DNA of 64,000 nucleotides from Natrinema sp. HArc-T2 (GTDB lineage: Archaea > Halobacteriota > Halobacteria > Halobacteriales > Natrialbaceae). Below, piece after piece: positions 43,652 to 51,387 of this stretch; positions within the stretch are counted from its first letter, which is position 1; every line of letters begins with the position of its first letter. Below the pieces are notes generated by a model. The model had not been told where the DNA came from, searched no databases, and was given only the letters and a program-made list of their open reading frames with translations. A program made the position numbers and the translations under genes. The stretch is from assembly GCF_041821085.1 (NCBI RefSeq), contig NZ_JBGUAZ010000001.1:248001-312000 (forward strand). Reading direction: 5' to 3'.

Positions 43652-44281
43652 ATGCAACAGGATGATCTATCTGCCATTCAAACTGATGCGCTGAGTCAGA
43701 ATCTAGTTCGTGCTATCGAGCGGTTCGTTCGAGTATTGAATGAACAGGCAGGAGAGAAACACGCTGCGAAAGTTATTCTCGAGGGTGCTGTTCTCCATGG
43801 AGAGGAACTCGAGCAGAAGCCAGAGCGATTCATTGAGGAGAAATTGATCGGTCCAGTAATGGAGGTTCTCGGGTATGAACCGCGGTTCCAACCGACTGGC
43901 TTCAAGGGACTTGATGGCCGTTATCCCGACTTCACCGCTCTAAACCTCGATACCACGAACTTCGGTGAAGTGAAAAAGCCAGGTAAAATCGAAAACGCTC
44001 GGAAAGAGTCGTTCGAATACCTGACAATGGCTACTGATCGACCGATCGTCGGTATCGCTACTGACGGCTTTGTCTGGATCCTTCACACTGCAACTAAGCC
44101 TGGTGAACAGCCAACATATACGCATCACGTCGCACTCCACGATCTCTTCAAGAAGATCCGACTCGAGCAGACGCAGCCAAAAGCTGAGCGGCGATCTCGT
44201 ACTCATCTTCGCGAGCTGTCTCAAGACTTCGTGAAGCAGTTCAGTCGAGATCACATAGAGGAACTTAACTTAAGTGAATAA
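43652..44281 (+). CDS. PD-(D/E)XK nuclease-fold protein, HsdR N-terminal type
   Basis: A 209-residue protein. The catalytic signature is visible around residues 80-115: GRYPDFTALNL (Asp) followed by FGEVKKPGK (Glu-x-Lys), preceded by a conserved glutamate in the helix EEKLIGPVMEVLGY. These match the N-terminal nuclease domain of type I restriction R subunits and stand-alone archaeal homologues. There is no helicase or methylase partner. It may be a viral recombination/processing nuclease or a cargo anti-DNA factor. The start MQQDD was chosen; the open frame extends upstream by 14 codons from a TTG. It is convergent with the following gene. Confidence 0.72.
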   Translation: MQQDDLSAIQTDALSQNLVRAIERFVRVLNEQAGEKHAAKVILEGAVLHGEELEQKPERFIEEKLIGPVMEVLGYEPRFQPTGFKGLDGRYPDFTALNLDTTNFGEVKKPGKIENARKESFEYLTMATDRPIVGIATDGFVWILHTATKPGEQPTYTHHVALHDLFKKIRLEQTQPKAERRSRTHLRELSQDFVKQFSRDHIEELNLSE

Positions 44282-44283
44282 GA

Positions 44284-44811
44284 TCAAAGAGATATTTTAT
44301 CATATTCAAACAATCCTGCGCGATACATTTGAAATACTACTATAAATAGGAGGATCGTGACGGAACCCAATAACATTGATAATAGTCGCATGTGGTTTTC
44401 TGTAGAAACAACTGCTACCGTAGTCTGAGTAACAGAAGATACTGCTAAGACAAGAGTAAGAGATGCAACGGCACTATTGACAGTATTTTGCCTTCCCGTT
44501 TGGATTCTTTCATGTTCTCGTTGACGCTTTTTCATTGCGCGCTCATGAGCTACACGAAACCCTTCTTTTGTAAGGGAGAGTGTTCGTCCCTCTAACGTCG
44601 CACCATGAGCGTTCTCAAATTTCATCGGTAGAGTGTCAACTAAACCTATGGAGTCTAAGTAGTCAATAGCCTTCTCGGCTTCCTCAATTGTAAGATCGGT
44701 GTCAGTTACTATTGGATGATCCTCAGAGATTTTCTTCTCACCCATATGTTCAGAAACCATCTCACTTTGATAGATAGCTGACAGAACTTTTGACCAATCC
44801 GGTTCTCCCAT
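44284..44811 (-). CDS. Winged-helix and two-helix membrane protein (cargo)
   Basis: A 175-residue protein. Residues 1-95 look like a winged helix (ADLT-type segment LTIEEAEKAIDYLDSIGLVDT, LEGRTLSLTKEGFRVAHERAMKKRQREHE). Two hydrophobic helices (about 112-132 and 141-163) end the protein. AT-rich relative to the viral core and opposite in strand to the late genes. I do not recognise a named family; membrane-tethered HTH proteins with this layout occur in haloarchaeal islands. It is separated by only two bases from the convergent nuclease gene. Confidence 0.55.
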   Translation of the reverse strand: MGEPDWSKVLSAIYQSEMVSEHMGEKKISEDHPIVTDTDLTIEEAEKAIDYLDSIGLVDTLPMKFENAHGATLEGRTLSLTKEGFRVAHERAMKKRQREHERIQTGRQNTVNSAVASLTLVLAVSSVTQTTVAVVSTENHMRLLSMLLGSVTILLFIVVFQMYRAGLFEYDKISL

Positions 44812-44895
44812 ATCTGGTTTCTTGTCGTACCGCCATAATATGAAACCTTTCTGATTATAGCAGTAGTCTATCTTTCTCTCAGATCTGGGTCTAAA

Positions 44896-45483
44896 CTATA
44901 GCCATCTAACCTTTTCACGTTCTCGCTGCTGAGCTTCCGGACTGAAACTGCCTCGATAATGCTCGAGGAAGGTCTCGAGATCGTTCCACCCACCCCAGTC
45001 ACACACCAAAAGCGGGTCAACATCCTCAGATGCGAGCGCGGTTGCCCAGGTCCGTCGGAGATCGTGGAAGCCGAGGTGATCCCAGCCAGCATCGCCGGTC
45101 TCATCGTGCAACTGATCGGCAGCCGATCGGATCCACCGTCTAAGTGACCGGGTGCTCGAGATCTCGACGAGCGGTGAGTTGGCTGATGCCTCGCGCACAT
45201 CGTCGACCGTCCGAATGGTCGTCGCGAGATCGCGGGGAACCGGCGTCTCACGGAACTTGTCGCCCTTGCCATGCCACACACGCAGCATCGTCCCGGCGTC
45301 GGTATCGACGATGTCATCCGGCGCAACGTCGAGGACTTCGTGAGATCGGAGCCCGCAGCGCGCACCGAGTGCGAATGCGATTCGCTGCTGGGTTCCGTCG
45401 GCAGCCTCGAGAAGTGCCGTCACTTCGTCCTGACTGAGCCACACCTTCATGTCGTCTCGTTTCTCGTGCTGTTTCAGATTCAT
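44896..45483 (-). CDS. Stand-alone tyrosine recombinase catalytic domain (XerC/D-like)
   Basis: A 195-residue recombinase lacking the N-terminal core-binding domain. Catalytic residues are complete: Arg about 46 (RCGLRSHEVLD), Lys about 73 or 76 (HGKGDKFRETPVP), His-x-x-Arg 140-143 (GFHDLRRTWATALA), Trp/His position in DWGGW and Tyr about 176 (FLEHYRGSFSP). It is unlike the attL-adjacent integrase. Such short recombinases are common on haloarchaeal plasmids and viruses and could resolve multimers or invert segments. An ATG at 45483 was chosen; a longer frame extends upstream. Confidence 0.8.
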   Translation of the reverse strand: MNLKQHEKRDDMKVWLSQDEVTALLEAADGTQQRIAFALGARCGLRSHEVLDVAPDDIVDTDAGTMLRVWHGKGDKFRETPVPRDLATTIRTVDDVREASANSPLVEISSTRSLRRWIRSAADQLHDETGDAGWDHLGFHDLRRTWATALASEDVDPLLVCDWGGWNDLETFLEHYRGSFSPEAQQREREKVRWL

Positions 45484-45630
45484 AGTGTCCGTAATGCCTG
45501 CATGTCGGACAAAAACCGCCAGCAATCTAGTTTTTTCGGTGGTTCTCAAGGGGGAGATCGAGTCGATTTTGTCCGAGACTGTACGAGTTCTCGGACATCA
45601 GCATCGTCCCGTATTCTTTTAAATTAGTGA

Positions 45631-45804
45631 ATGATATCAGACGATATGCCCGTGTTCGAGATTCTAAAGTCGCTCTTCGGTTCAGCAGTTATTGGGTTCG
45701 GTTTATTTCTCCTTGCTATGGTCTTGTTCGGGATGGTCTTAGGACTGTTATATCTTGGCCCCCATCGACCTAATCGAAGGAGGAAGCGCCATAAGAGGAG
45801 ATAG
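45631..45804 (+). CDS. 57-residue single-helix membrane protein
   Basis: A short gene, MISDDMPVFEILKSLFGSAV and onward. One strongly hydrophobic helix (about 17-41) is followed by a very basic tail (HRPNRRRKRHKRR). Topology by the positive-inside rule puts the tail in the cytoplasm. It is AT-rich, with TTTTAAATTAG upstream as a possible promoter (about 45617-45627). Function unknown; it lies in the first cargo zone of the provirus. Confidence 0.4.
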   Translation: MISDDMPVFEILKSLFGSAVIGFGLFLLAMVLFGMVLGLLYLGPHRPNRRRKRHKRR

Positions 45805-45845
45805 CAGTAGGCCTCGCGGTCAGTAGACTATCTGTACTCACCACT

Positions 45846-46232
45846 CTATTCAGTCGAATTCATCCAATCATCGGGTGTAGCTAAGGACTGAATGTCCTTC
45901 CGACTCACCAGTCCTGCAGCGACCAAAGGGAGACGAACAAAAACATCAAACCATTGGCCAGTGTGGACGAGTGGTTGCACTTCGTACCAGAATATGAGCA
46001 CACTTGGCAATAGTAGAATAAGGGGTGCTCCTCCGGAGAGTCTATACACGAATGGACGCACATCTGTGCTGCTCCAGTCAACACTACATGGGAAAATCTT
46101 GAAGCAGAATACCATCTCGTGCTGGCGAGTCCAAGGGACGCCAGCGAGGTAGTGTGCTCCCTCGTGAGCCCACATCCCGATGTAGGCCGTGGTAAAGAGT
46201 ACGATGAGTGGATGCCAATTTCCGAACAACAT
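45846..46232 (-). CDS. Membrane protein with HEGAH zinc-protease-like motif
   Basis: A 128-residue membrane protein if started at ATG 46232; a GTG at 46289 would add 19 residues. The first helix runs into MWAHEGAHYLAGVPW, an HExxH-like motif as seen in M50/DUF3267-type intramembrane metalloproteases. A second and third hydrophobic segment (about 60-80 and 90-110) follow. A third metal ligand cannot be assigned. It may be a minimal or degenerate site-2-protease relative. AT-richer than the host and opposite in strand to the late genes. Confidence 0.5.
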   Translation of the reverse strand: MLFGNWHPLIVLFTTAYIGMWAHEGAHYLAGVPWTRQHEMVFCFKIFPCSVDWSSTDVRPFVYRLSGGAPLILLLPSVLIFWYEVQPLVHTGQWFDVFVRLPLVAAGLVSRKDIQSLATPDDWMNSTE

Positions 46233-46381
46233 CCGTCCCCTTTGTACCGTCGAACAATAATTTTCTGGATAGATAGAAGCGAATGCCACTCCACGATCGT
46301 CCGTCCGACTCTACCGCAATTCTCGGACACCTTTTGGCTAGCAGTAAAAAACCACTCAGATACCCAACTAACCCGCTAATC

Positions 46382-46393
46382 TTTTACTCTATA
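46382..46393 (+). promoter_or_regulatory. TATA box before the DUF2971 gene
   Basis: TTTTACTCTATA is 18-29 bases before the ATG at 46411, so transcription would start almost at the start codon (leaderless). This gives the cargo gene its own promoter. Confidence 0.45.
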
Positions 46394-46410
46394 CCGGCTT
46401 TTGCTAGAAA

Positions 46411-47187
46411 ATGGCCGGGGTCAACAAACCAGGTCCAGAAGCGGAGGTATGGAGATACATAGACTTTTATCAACTTGTGTCAATTTTAGAACGAGATAAA
46501 TTGTATTTTAGACGAGGGGACCTAATGGGCGACCAATTCGAAGCTTCTGTACCTTTTGAAACCTTAAGAAAAGAAGAAGAGATTGCGAAAGTCGGTGGGG
46601 GTTTTTCAAGGTATGGAAGGAAAAGAGTGAAAAAGGCACGGAAAAGAAATAGAAAATTTGCCTTTTTGAATTGTTGGCATTTGAATGAATATGGAGAATC
46701 TGCAGCCATGTGGGACCTCTATTCAAATAACAATGTAGCGATAAAAACAACTTTCTCAAAACTGAGAAAGAGTCTACAAAAATCAGATGAAGAGATAAAG
46801 TTCACGAAGGTAAAATACCTCGATTTTCGACCAGATGGTGACCAGATGCCTGAAGAAGACCGCCAAAAGGGATGGACACATTATGTTTATAAAAGAAAAA
46901 GTTTCGAACATGAAAAAGAATTGCGAGCGATAGTATGGAAACCAGTAAGAATAGAAGCACAAGGATCAGAGAGAGATGATGGAATAAAACCTGATGAACT
47001 CACTGAAAGTATGTTGGCTGAAAATTTGTTTGTCGAAGTAGATACAGATATCCTTATTAGTGAAATTCGAATATCACCAAAAAGAGGGCAAGAATTTGAG
47101 GATCTTGTATCCTTAGTTATCAAGAGACATGGATTCGATGAGGAAATTGTTGTGAAATCAGATTTAGACCATGATCCTCTTTTCTGA
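46411..47187 (+). CDS. DUF2971-family protein (cargo)
   Basis: A 258-residue protein with the family's pattern: an N-terminal WRYIDFYQLVSILERDKLYFRR segment in two parts, FAFLNCWHLNEYGESAAMWDLYS with the CW...ES..MW core (about 88-110), NVAIKTTF, and KRKSFEHEKELRAIVW (about 170-185). DUF2971 proteins are scattered in bacteria and archaea, often in genomic islands and near defence genes, and their activity is unknown. The gene is markedly AT-rich and Lys/Arg-rich, unlike the acidic host proteome, so it was acquired from a non-haloarchaeal-like pool. Confidence 0.75.
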   Translation: MAGVNKPGPEAEVWRYIDFYQLVSILERDKLYFRRGDLMGDQFEASVPFETLRKEEEIAKVGGGFSRYGRKRVKKARKRNRKFAFLNCWHLNEYGESAAMWDLYSNNNVAIKTTFSKLRKSLQKSDEEIKFTKVKYLDFRPDGDQMPEEDRQKGWTHYVYKRKSFEHEKELRAIVWKPVRIEAQGSERDDGIKPDELTESMLAENLFVEVDTDILISEIRISPKRGQEFEDLVSLVIKRHGFDEEIVVKSDLDHDPLF

Positions 47188-47320
47188 GGTACAAACAGAA
47201 ATAAAAGCCGAATCGACGTAGTTGTATCAAATTCTAGTGTCCTCGAAGCCCAGTTTTGACTCTACAGAACATGAAAGACTGAATGGTTCGTTTAGATACA
47301 GCCCCGATCGCGCTTGAAAT

Positions 47321-47348
47321 GTCCTCGAAGACGGGATTCGCGGACACA
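47321..47348 (+). repeat. Direct repeat flanking the lipoprotein gene, left copy
   Basis: GTCCTCGAAGACGGGATTCG followed by CGGACACA. It matches the right copy at 47920-47947 at 24 of 28 positions. The ends (TGTCC/GGACA) are inverted, so each copy could fold as a hairpin or bind a dimeric regulator. A partial third copy (GTGTCCTCGAAG) lies near 47239. Confidence 0.55.
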
Positions 47349-47428
47349 GTACTCGCGGTAAGTAGAGATGCAAACATATCGACCCGTTGGTCAGTAAAGT
47401 ATTTATTATATCACAAGTGGGTTATAAT

Positions 47429-47854
47429 ATGAAGCGGCGGCGATTTCTTGGTCTTGCTGCGAGTGGTGGAATTGGTGCTACAGCAGGCTGTATGTTTCCT
47501 GCTGGGGATTCATATGCCACGTTGCAGAGTCTCCATTTGATAAACCCTCTTAGCGAGTCTGTAACGGTAGACGTGAGAATAGAACGAGATGACACCGAGG
47601 AAGTAGCTTATCTGGAAACCCATGAGATTCTGACAGATCCAGATATGCTTACGCTCGATTGCGTCTGGCCGGATGCACCGTTAACGGTGATGGTCCGACA
47701 CGTGGATGGTGAACGGAATACTCTCGCTACCTCTGACTATGAAGACTGTTTGGGAATTGTAGCCGAGATACGCAAAGATGGACCGTCATTTGTGACGCAC
47801 AATTCCGAATGTCCGATTCGTGCCGCAGAGTGTCACACTGATGTGGCAGAGTAA
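47429..47854 (+). CDS. Tat-exported small lipoprotein (cargo)
   Basis: A 141-residue protein with twin-arginine signal MKRRRFLGLAASGGIG and lipobox ATAGC near residue 21. The mature part of about 120 residues has a beta-rich pattern and three further cysteines (DYEDCLG, SECPIR, AAECHT). Function unknown. A TATTTATTATA box at about 47399-47409 sits 20-30 bases upstream of ATG 47429, which supports this start and its own promoter. The gene is framed by two 28-base direct repeats, as a mobile cassette might be. Confidence 0.65.
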   Translation: MKRRRFLGLAASGGIGATAGCMFPAGDSYATLQSLHLINPLSESVTVDVRIERDDTEEVAYLETHEILTDPDMLTLDCVWPDAPLTVMVRHVDGERNTLATSDYEDCLGIVAEIRKDGPSFVTHNSECPIRAAECHTDVAE

Positions 47855-47919
47855 CTGTTCAAGATACGGTAGTACTGGGAGAGTTTTGATCGGTATGTGA
47901 TTTTCCTGTACTTATCGCT

Positions 47920-47947
47920 GTCCTCAAGGACGGGGTTCACGGACACA
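47920..47947 (+). repeat. Direct repeat flanking the lipoprotein gene, right copy
   Basis: GTCCTCAAGGACGGGGTTCA followed by CGGACACA, 24/28 identical to 47321-47348. It lies between the lipoprotein stop and the convergent coiled-coil gene. Confidence 0.55.
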
Positions 47948-48010
47948 AAACTACAGTAGTTATTAGTCGCACTCGATGTCCGAATCTTGATTGTCACGTG
48001 ACACTCCTGG

Positions 48011-48685
48011 TCAAATCTGGTTGCCGAGAAATCGGAGGAATGGGTCAACGAGAAAGCCGGCACTTGCTGCTGTCGCTAGTTTAGTGATCAGTGGTTGTTG
48101 TGGAGCGGTGAGCTGAAAGGCTGCTAATATAAGGAAAAATAAACCAAACGTGACCCGAAGGTTGACTCCCACGTTAGAAGGGATATCTTCAATATGTATC
48201 CCAGCATTATCTCTTATCTCCTCAAGTACCTCATCCTGGTCATTCAAATCTTCATCGATCTTATTTAGATTATTTACGAAGTCTTCGTTTTGGTTACCTA
48301 ATTCGCTATTGAAATCATTCACCACAGAGACAACCTCTTCATTGGATTCTGATATGCTCTTTTCAATTTCATCAAGGCGATCATGGCTTAGTCGATAAAC
48401 ATCTTCTCGCAAGTCATCTAACCCGTTATGTAGTTTATCTATTCTATCACTCACCCGATCTATTCTGTTAACGATTTCTGTCTGAGAGGAGTGTGATAGT
48501 CTTGAGTTAACAACTCGATTACGGCCACGGTCATGGCGATTTTCTTTCTCGTTATATTTTTCTGATTTTTTGATCTTTTCATATACTCTTTTAAGATCAT
48601 CCTTAGAAACCTCCTGATCATCAAAATCTCCCTCTGTATTCTGTAGAACTTCCTGTATGGCCTTTCGGCTTCCTTTATCAACCAT
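48011..48685 (-). CDS. Coiled-coil membrane protein (cargo)
   Basis: A 224-residue protein. Residues 1-65 are charged and Lys-rich, and residues about 70-160 form a long coiled coil with regular heptads (VNRIDRVSDRIDKLHNGLDD, then DEIEKSISESNEEV and NKIDEDLNDQDEVLEEIRD). A C-terminal hydrophobic pair follows (about 178-195 and 200-220). AT-rich and Asn/Lys-rich, on the strand opposite to the late genes. I know no family. The layout, soluble coiled coil attached to two membrane helices, recalls membrane-acting effectors but is no proof. Confidence 0.55.
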   Translation of the reverse strand: MVDKGSRKAIQEVLQNTEGDFDDQEVSKDDLKRVYEKIKKSEKYNEKENRHDRGRNRVVNSRLSHSSQTEIVNRIDRVSDRIDKLHNGLDDLREDVYRLSHDRLDEIEKSISESNEEVVSVVNDFNSELGNQNEDFVNNLNKIDEDLNDQDEVLEEIRDNAGIHIEDIPSNVGVNLRVTFGLFFLILAAFQLTAPQQPLITKLATAASAGFLVDPFLRFLGNQI

Positions 48686-48808
48686 TTATGAAAAGTCATT
48701 GTTGATGTACATTATACTTTAAGATATAGTTTTTATAGAATGAATGTGGTACTTTGTAACATGTGTTGGTGTATAGGTGGCTTTAATATGGATGTTTATG
48801 TATTTACT

Positions 48809-49006
48809 TTATTCTACCTGAGCAGGATAGTCATTGGAGTCTATCACAGAAACTTCCCATTCTCCATCGCCTTTCATAGTCACCCTAACAGGGTGGCTCT
48901 TTACATTCCCCTTGTCGTCGACCAATCCAAGCGCCCGGAGCTCGCTCTTCGGGAGCACGACACCGCCCGACGTACGACCAACTTGTACCAACTGATGGAT
49001 CGGCAT
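48809..49006 (-). CDS. AbrB/SpoVT-like DNA-binding protein
   Basis: A 65-residue protein: VQVGRTSGGVVLPKSELRAL has the swapped-hairpin AbrB pattern, followed by GLVDDKGNVKSHPVRVTMK. AbrB-fold regulators of this size are usual in haloarchaeal viruses and plasmids. It lies divergently about 105 bases from the first late gene, so it may control the late promoter. ATG 49006 is used. Confidence 0.65.
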   Translation of the reverse strand: MPIHQLVQVGRTSGGVVLPKSELRALGLVDDKGNVKSHPVRVTMKGDGEWEVSVIDSNDYPAQVE

Positions 49007-49111
49007 GGCTACGTTTTGAACTGGTGCTGAATCTGTTTAAACATTGGTCTAACCAGTACGAGACTATGATATTCCCGACTGCTATCACTCGCTCGAGAGA
49101 CCCATCTGAGC
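49007..49111. promoter_or_regulatory. Late-operon promoter region
   Basis: The 105-base gap between the AbrB-like gene and the first late gene contains GTTTAAACATTGG at about 49036-49048 and CTATGATATTC at about 49064-49074. Either could be a TATA region for the rightward late transcript. Confidence 0.35.
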
Positions 49112-49435
49112 ATGGGGGCAGACAACCCGCCACCGACTGACGAGAAGACTCTCGATGACGTCTACCACGACCGGAATCTCCTCTCGATCGCCTTCGCGAG
49201 GGCGATGCGACTCACCTGGGGACCGGACACCGCGGGCTGGTACCGTCACGACGACTGGCCGGTCGTCTGGGTCGACACGCCAGCTGGCCAGAAGTCGTGG
49301 CACGTCACGCCCGATCTCGAAGATGTTCTCGAGCGCTCACCACTCGACAAGCGTGAGCCGATCGGCGGCTACGACGGCCACTCGCGGACACTCAAGAACT
49401 GCCGGCTTGCTCGCTATATCACCCGATCTTACTGA
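49112..49435 (+). CDS. Conserved provirus protein, first late gene
   Basis: A 107-residue protein of unknown function: MGADNPPPTDEK at the N-terminus, then MRLTWGPDTAGWYRHDDWPV, WVDTPAGQKSWHVTPDLEDVLE and a basic end. A truncated paralogue lies outside attR (62224 onward, DTPVGQQSW and ATPILED), which shows that the gene is a stable part of this provirus type. The stop overlaps the next ATG (TGATG). Aromatic-rich strands suggest a small beta-fold; no motif is recognised. Confidence 0.7.
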   Translation: MGADNPPPTDEKTLDDVYHDRNLLSIAFARAMRLTWGPDTAGWYRHDDWPVVWVDTPAGQKSWHVTPDLEDVLERSPLDKREPIGGYDGHSRTLKNCRLARYITRSY

Positions 49436-50190
49436 TGACGGAGCGAATCGAGTTCGGATCGAAAGCAGCAGCTGATCAATTCCGTGACAAGTACACCGAT
49501 CACCTCTGCAGTGACGACGATCGCCGGCTCAAGACCGTCGCGATCTCCTCGAGCGCTCCCGACCACGTTCTCGAGACGGCGACGATCGAGGCCGCGGCGG
49601 GACGCTCCGAACGCGGTGGTCGTGGCGGCCAGGCTGATCTGACCGATCACGAACGCGAGTCGATCGACTTCTCGCGAACGTCAGTTCCCCACGCCAGGAG
49701 CGTGAAGGGGCTGATGATCGAGCAGGGCGTCGACGACTGGCTCGCGTACTACGATCACACGCTCAGTGTCGACGAACACCGCGAAGTAGCAAAGCGAGCG
49801 ACTCGCGACGAACGCGGTGACCGCCTCGACGCCGACACCAACGTCGACGATCGCCTCGCCGACCTCGAGGGCGCGCAGGGCGAGCAGTGCGTCCACGCTC
49901 GCGACCACTGCGAGGACGGCGAAGACGAAGCCTGCGACTTTCTCGTCGAGGCGTGCGGCTTCGATGAAGACGACATCGAGGCGCTCGTCGCCGAAGCCCA
50001 ATCGGACGACCCGCCAGGCGAACTGTACGGTGCGAAGAACCTCCTCTGGCGACGCTACCAAATCGCCGTTGCAGAGGCGAAAGAGGCGGCGGCAGCGATC
50101 AATGAAATGAATGACCTACTCGGGGAATCAGCGACGGCGTTCCGCGAGCTGGGCGATCGGAAACTGATGAAAGACGACATCGACTGGTAA
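49435..50190 (+). CDS. Conserved acidic provirus protein
   Basis: A 251-residue soluble acidic protein of unknown function. It has a Gly/Arg-rich hinge (AAAGRSERGGRGGQADLT, about 55-72), a central helical part with cysteines (GEQCVHARDHCEDGEDEACDF, about 148-168), and a C-terminal helix pair (NLLWRRYQIAVAEAKEAAAAINEMN). It overlaps its neighbour upstream by one base and is followed by the next gene after five bases. Its position before the packaging ATPase suggests a virion assembly or minor structural role. Confidence 0.65.
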   Translation: MTERIEFGSKAAADQFRDKYTDHLCSDDDRRLKTVAISSSAPDHVLETATIEAAAGRSERGGRGGQADLTDHERESIDFSRTSVPHARSVKGLMIEQGVDDWLAYYDHTLSVDEHREVAKRATRDERGDRLDADTNVDDRLADLEGAQGEQCVHARDHCEDGEDEACDFLVEACGFDEDDIEALVAEAQSDDPPGELYGAKNLLWRRYQIAVAEAKEAAAAINEMNDLLGESATAFRELGDRKLMKDDIDW

Positions 50191-50194
50191 CCTC

Positions 50195-50851
50195 ATGACA
50201 GGCTACTTCTGCCCCGTTGAGGGGTGCGACAAACACACCGACGAATGGGACGACGACCAACCACCCTTTGCCTCGAGGGAGGCGGTCAGGAGCCACATCA
50301 ACGCGAAGAGCGGCGACGACCACCAGCGAGCAAGGGACGAAGGGGCTTGGCGGGAGGCCCCGACCAGCAGCGAAGGCACAGATGGCGACGACCTCGAGAG
50401 CAGCGACGAGCAGCAACCCGAAGCAACCGAGAGCAGCAACGACCAGCAAAACGAGCAGCCAGAAAGCAGCGACGAAGGGGGTGACAGCAGCCCCTCGAGC
50501 AGCGGCTCGAGTGACGAGAGCAACGACGACCAGGGAGACGAGCCAGTGAAACCCGCAGACAGCACCGACCCGTGGGAGCCAGACGAGCAGCCAAACGAGC
50601 AGCAAAAAGGGGCCACTGAAGGGGCCTCAAGCAGTGGCTCTACCACCTCGAGCAGCCCCTCGAGTGGTGGTCTAAATCTCCGAGCAACTGCGATCCTCGT
50701 AGGGGCAGCGGTTGCGATCGCCGTACTGGTTCTTCTGTGGCGCCGTCGTCGGTCGAAGACAATCGATGTCGACTCGGCTGACCCGACGCCGGACGAGGAC
50801 GAATCGACCGGTAACGGCATCAATCGCGAAACTGGGGGTGGTCTTCGGTGA
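50195..50851 (+). CDS. Zinc-finger, Ser/Glu/Gln-rich, single-pass membrane protein
   Basis: A 218-residue protein in three parts. Residues 1-45 form a C2H2-type finger (YFCPVEGCDKHTDEW ... SHINAKSGDDH). Residues about 50-150 are low-complexity (SSDEQQPEATESSNDQQNEQ and similar). One transmembrane helix (about 160-182, TAILVGAAVAIAVLVLLWRRRR) is followed by an acidic tail. It may be a membrane-associated virion protein or a receptor-like linker. It overlaps the next gene by four bases in the late operon. Confidence 0.68.
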   Translation: MTGYFCPVEGCDKHTDEWDDDQPPFASREAVRSHINAKSGDDHQRARDEGAWREAPTSSEGTDGDDLESSDEQQPEATESSNDQQNEQPESSDEGGDSSPSSSGSSDESNDDQGDEPVKPADSTDPWEPDEQPNEQQKGATEGASSSGSTTSSSPSSGGLNLRATAILVGAAVAIAVLVLLWRRRRSKTIDVDSADPTPDEDESTGNGINRETGGGLR

Positions 50852-51387
50852 GTAACGCCGTCAACGAAGAAGACCTCGAGAACAACCCTGATGCCGAACC
50901 TGAGCCCGAAGACTCCCTCGAGGAAGAGGCGTACGCCGAGATCGATCCGGCAATCGCTGAACAGGTAGCAGCAGCCGACACTGAGGAAGACACCGACGAC
51001 GATGGTGTCGACGTCGATGACCCAGCTAACGAACCGGACGACACCAGCGAAAGCACCAGCACGGGTGACCGGAAGACGGTCGGTCACGTCTACTGCCGAG
51101 CACTCGGGGCCAGCGCTGCGATCAGCCAGGATCGGATGGGCTCGGGCGTCGACGACCGCTCGGCGGTGATCGACGAGTACGCCGATCTCGCGAAAGAACT
51201 CGACCTCGACGAGTACATGGATCAGTGGTACCGGGAGAACCTGAGCGGCAGCTCGGAACTCGGGCCCGGTCAGGGGCTCGTCGCGATGACTTCGCTGTTC
51301 GCAGTGATGGTTCTCGTCGAGGATGCGGAGATGCTCGACGGGGCGATCGACTCGATCGGCGGAGCCACGCCGGAGGTGGAAGCATGA
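50848..51387 (+). CDS. Acidic provirus protein with C-terminal hydrophobic segment
   Basis: A 179-residue protein. The first about 75 residues are extremely acidic and disordered (DAEPEPEDSLEEEAYAEIDP, DTEEDTDDDGVDVDDP). Then comes a folded helical part (GHVYCRALGASAAISQDRMG, DEYMDQWYRENL) and a hydrophobic segment GLVAMTSLFAVMVLVEDA (about 147-163). Function unknown. GTG start overlapping the previous stop. Its place two genes before the ATPase suggests a morphogenetic role. Confidence 0.65.
   Translation: MSNAVNEEDLENNPDAEPEPEDSLEEEAYAEIDPAIAEQVAAADTEEDTDDDGVDVDDPANEPDDTSESTSTGDRKTVGHVYCRALGASAAISQDRMGSGVDDRSAVIDEYADLAKELDLDEYMDQWYRENLSGSSELGPGQGLVAMTSLFAVMVLVEDAEMLDGAIDSIGGATPEVEA

Noticed and set aside
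43652-44281. Type I restriction system
   Set aside because: Only the nuclease-like N-terminal domain is present; no helicase, specificity or methylase gene is found within the provirus.
46411-47187. DUF2971 gene as part of a toxin-antitoxin pair
   Set aside because: No small coupled partner gene lies next to it, it has its own promoter, and the neighbouring lipoprotein is exported.
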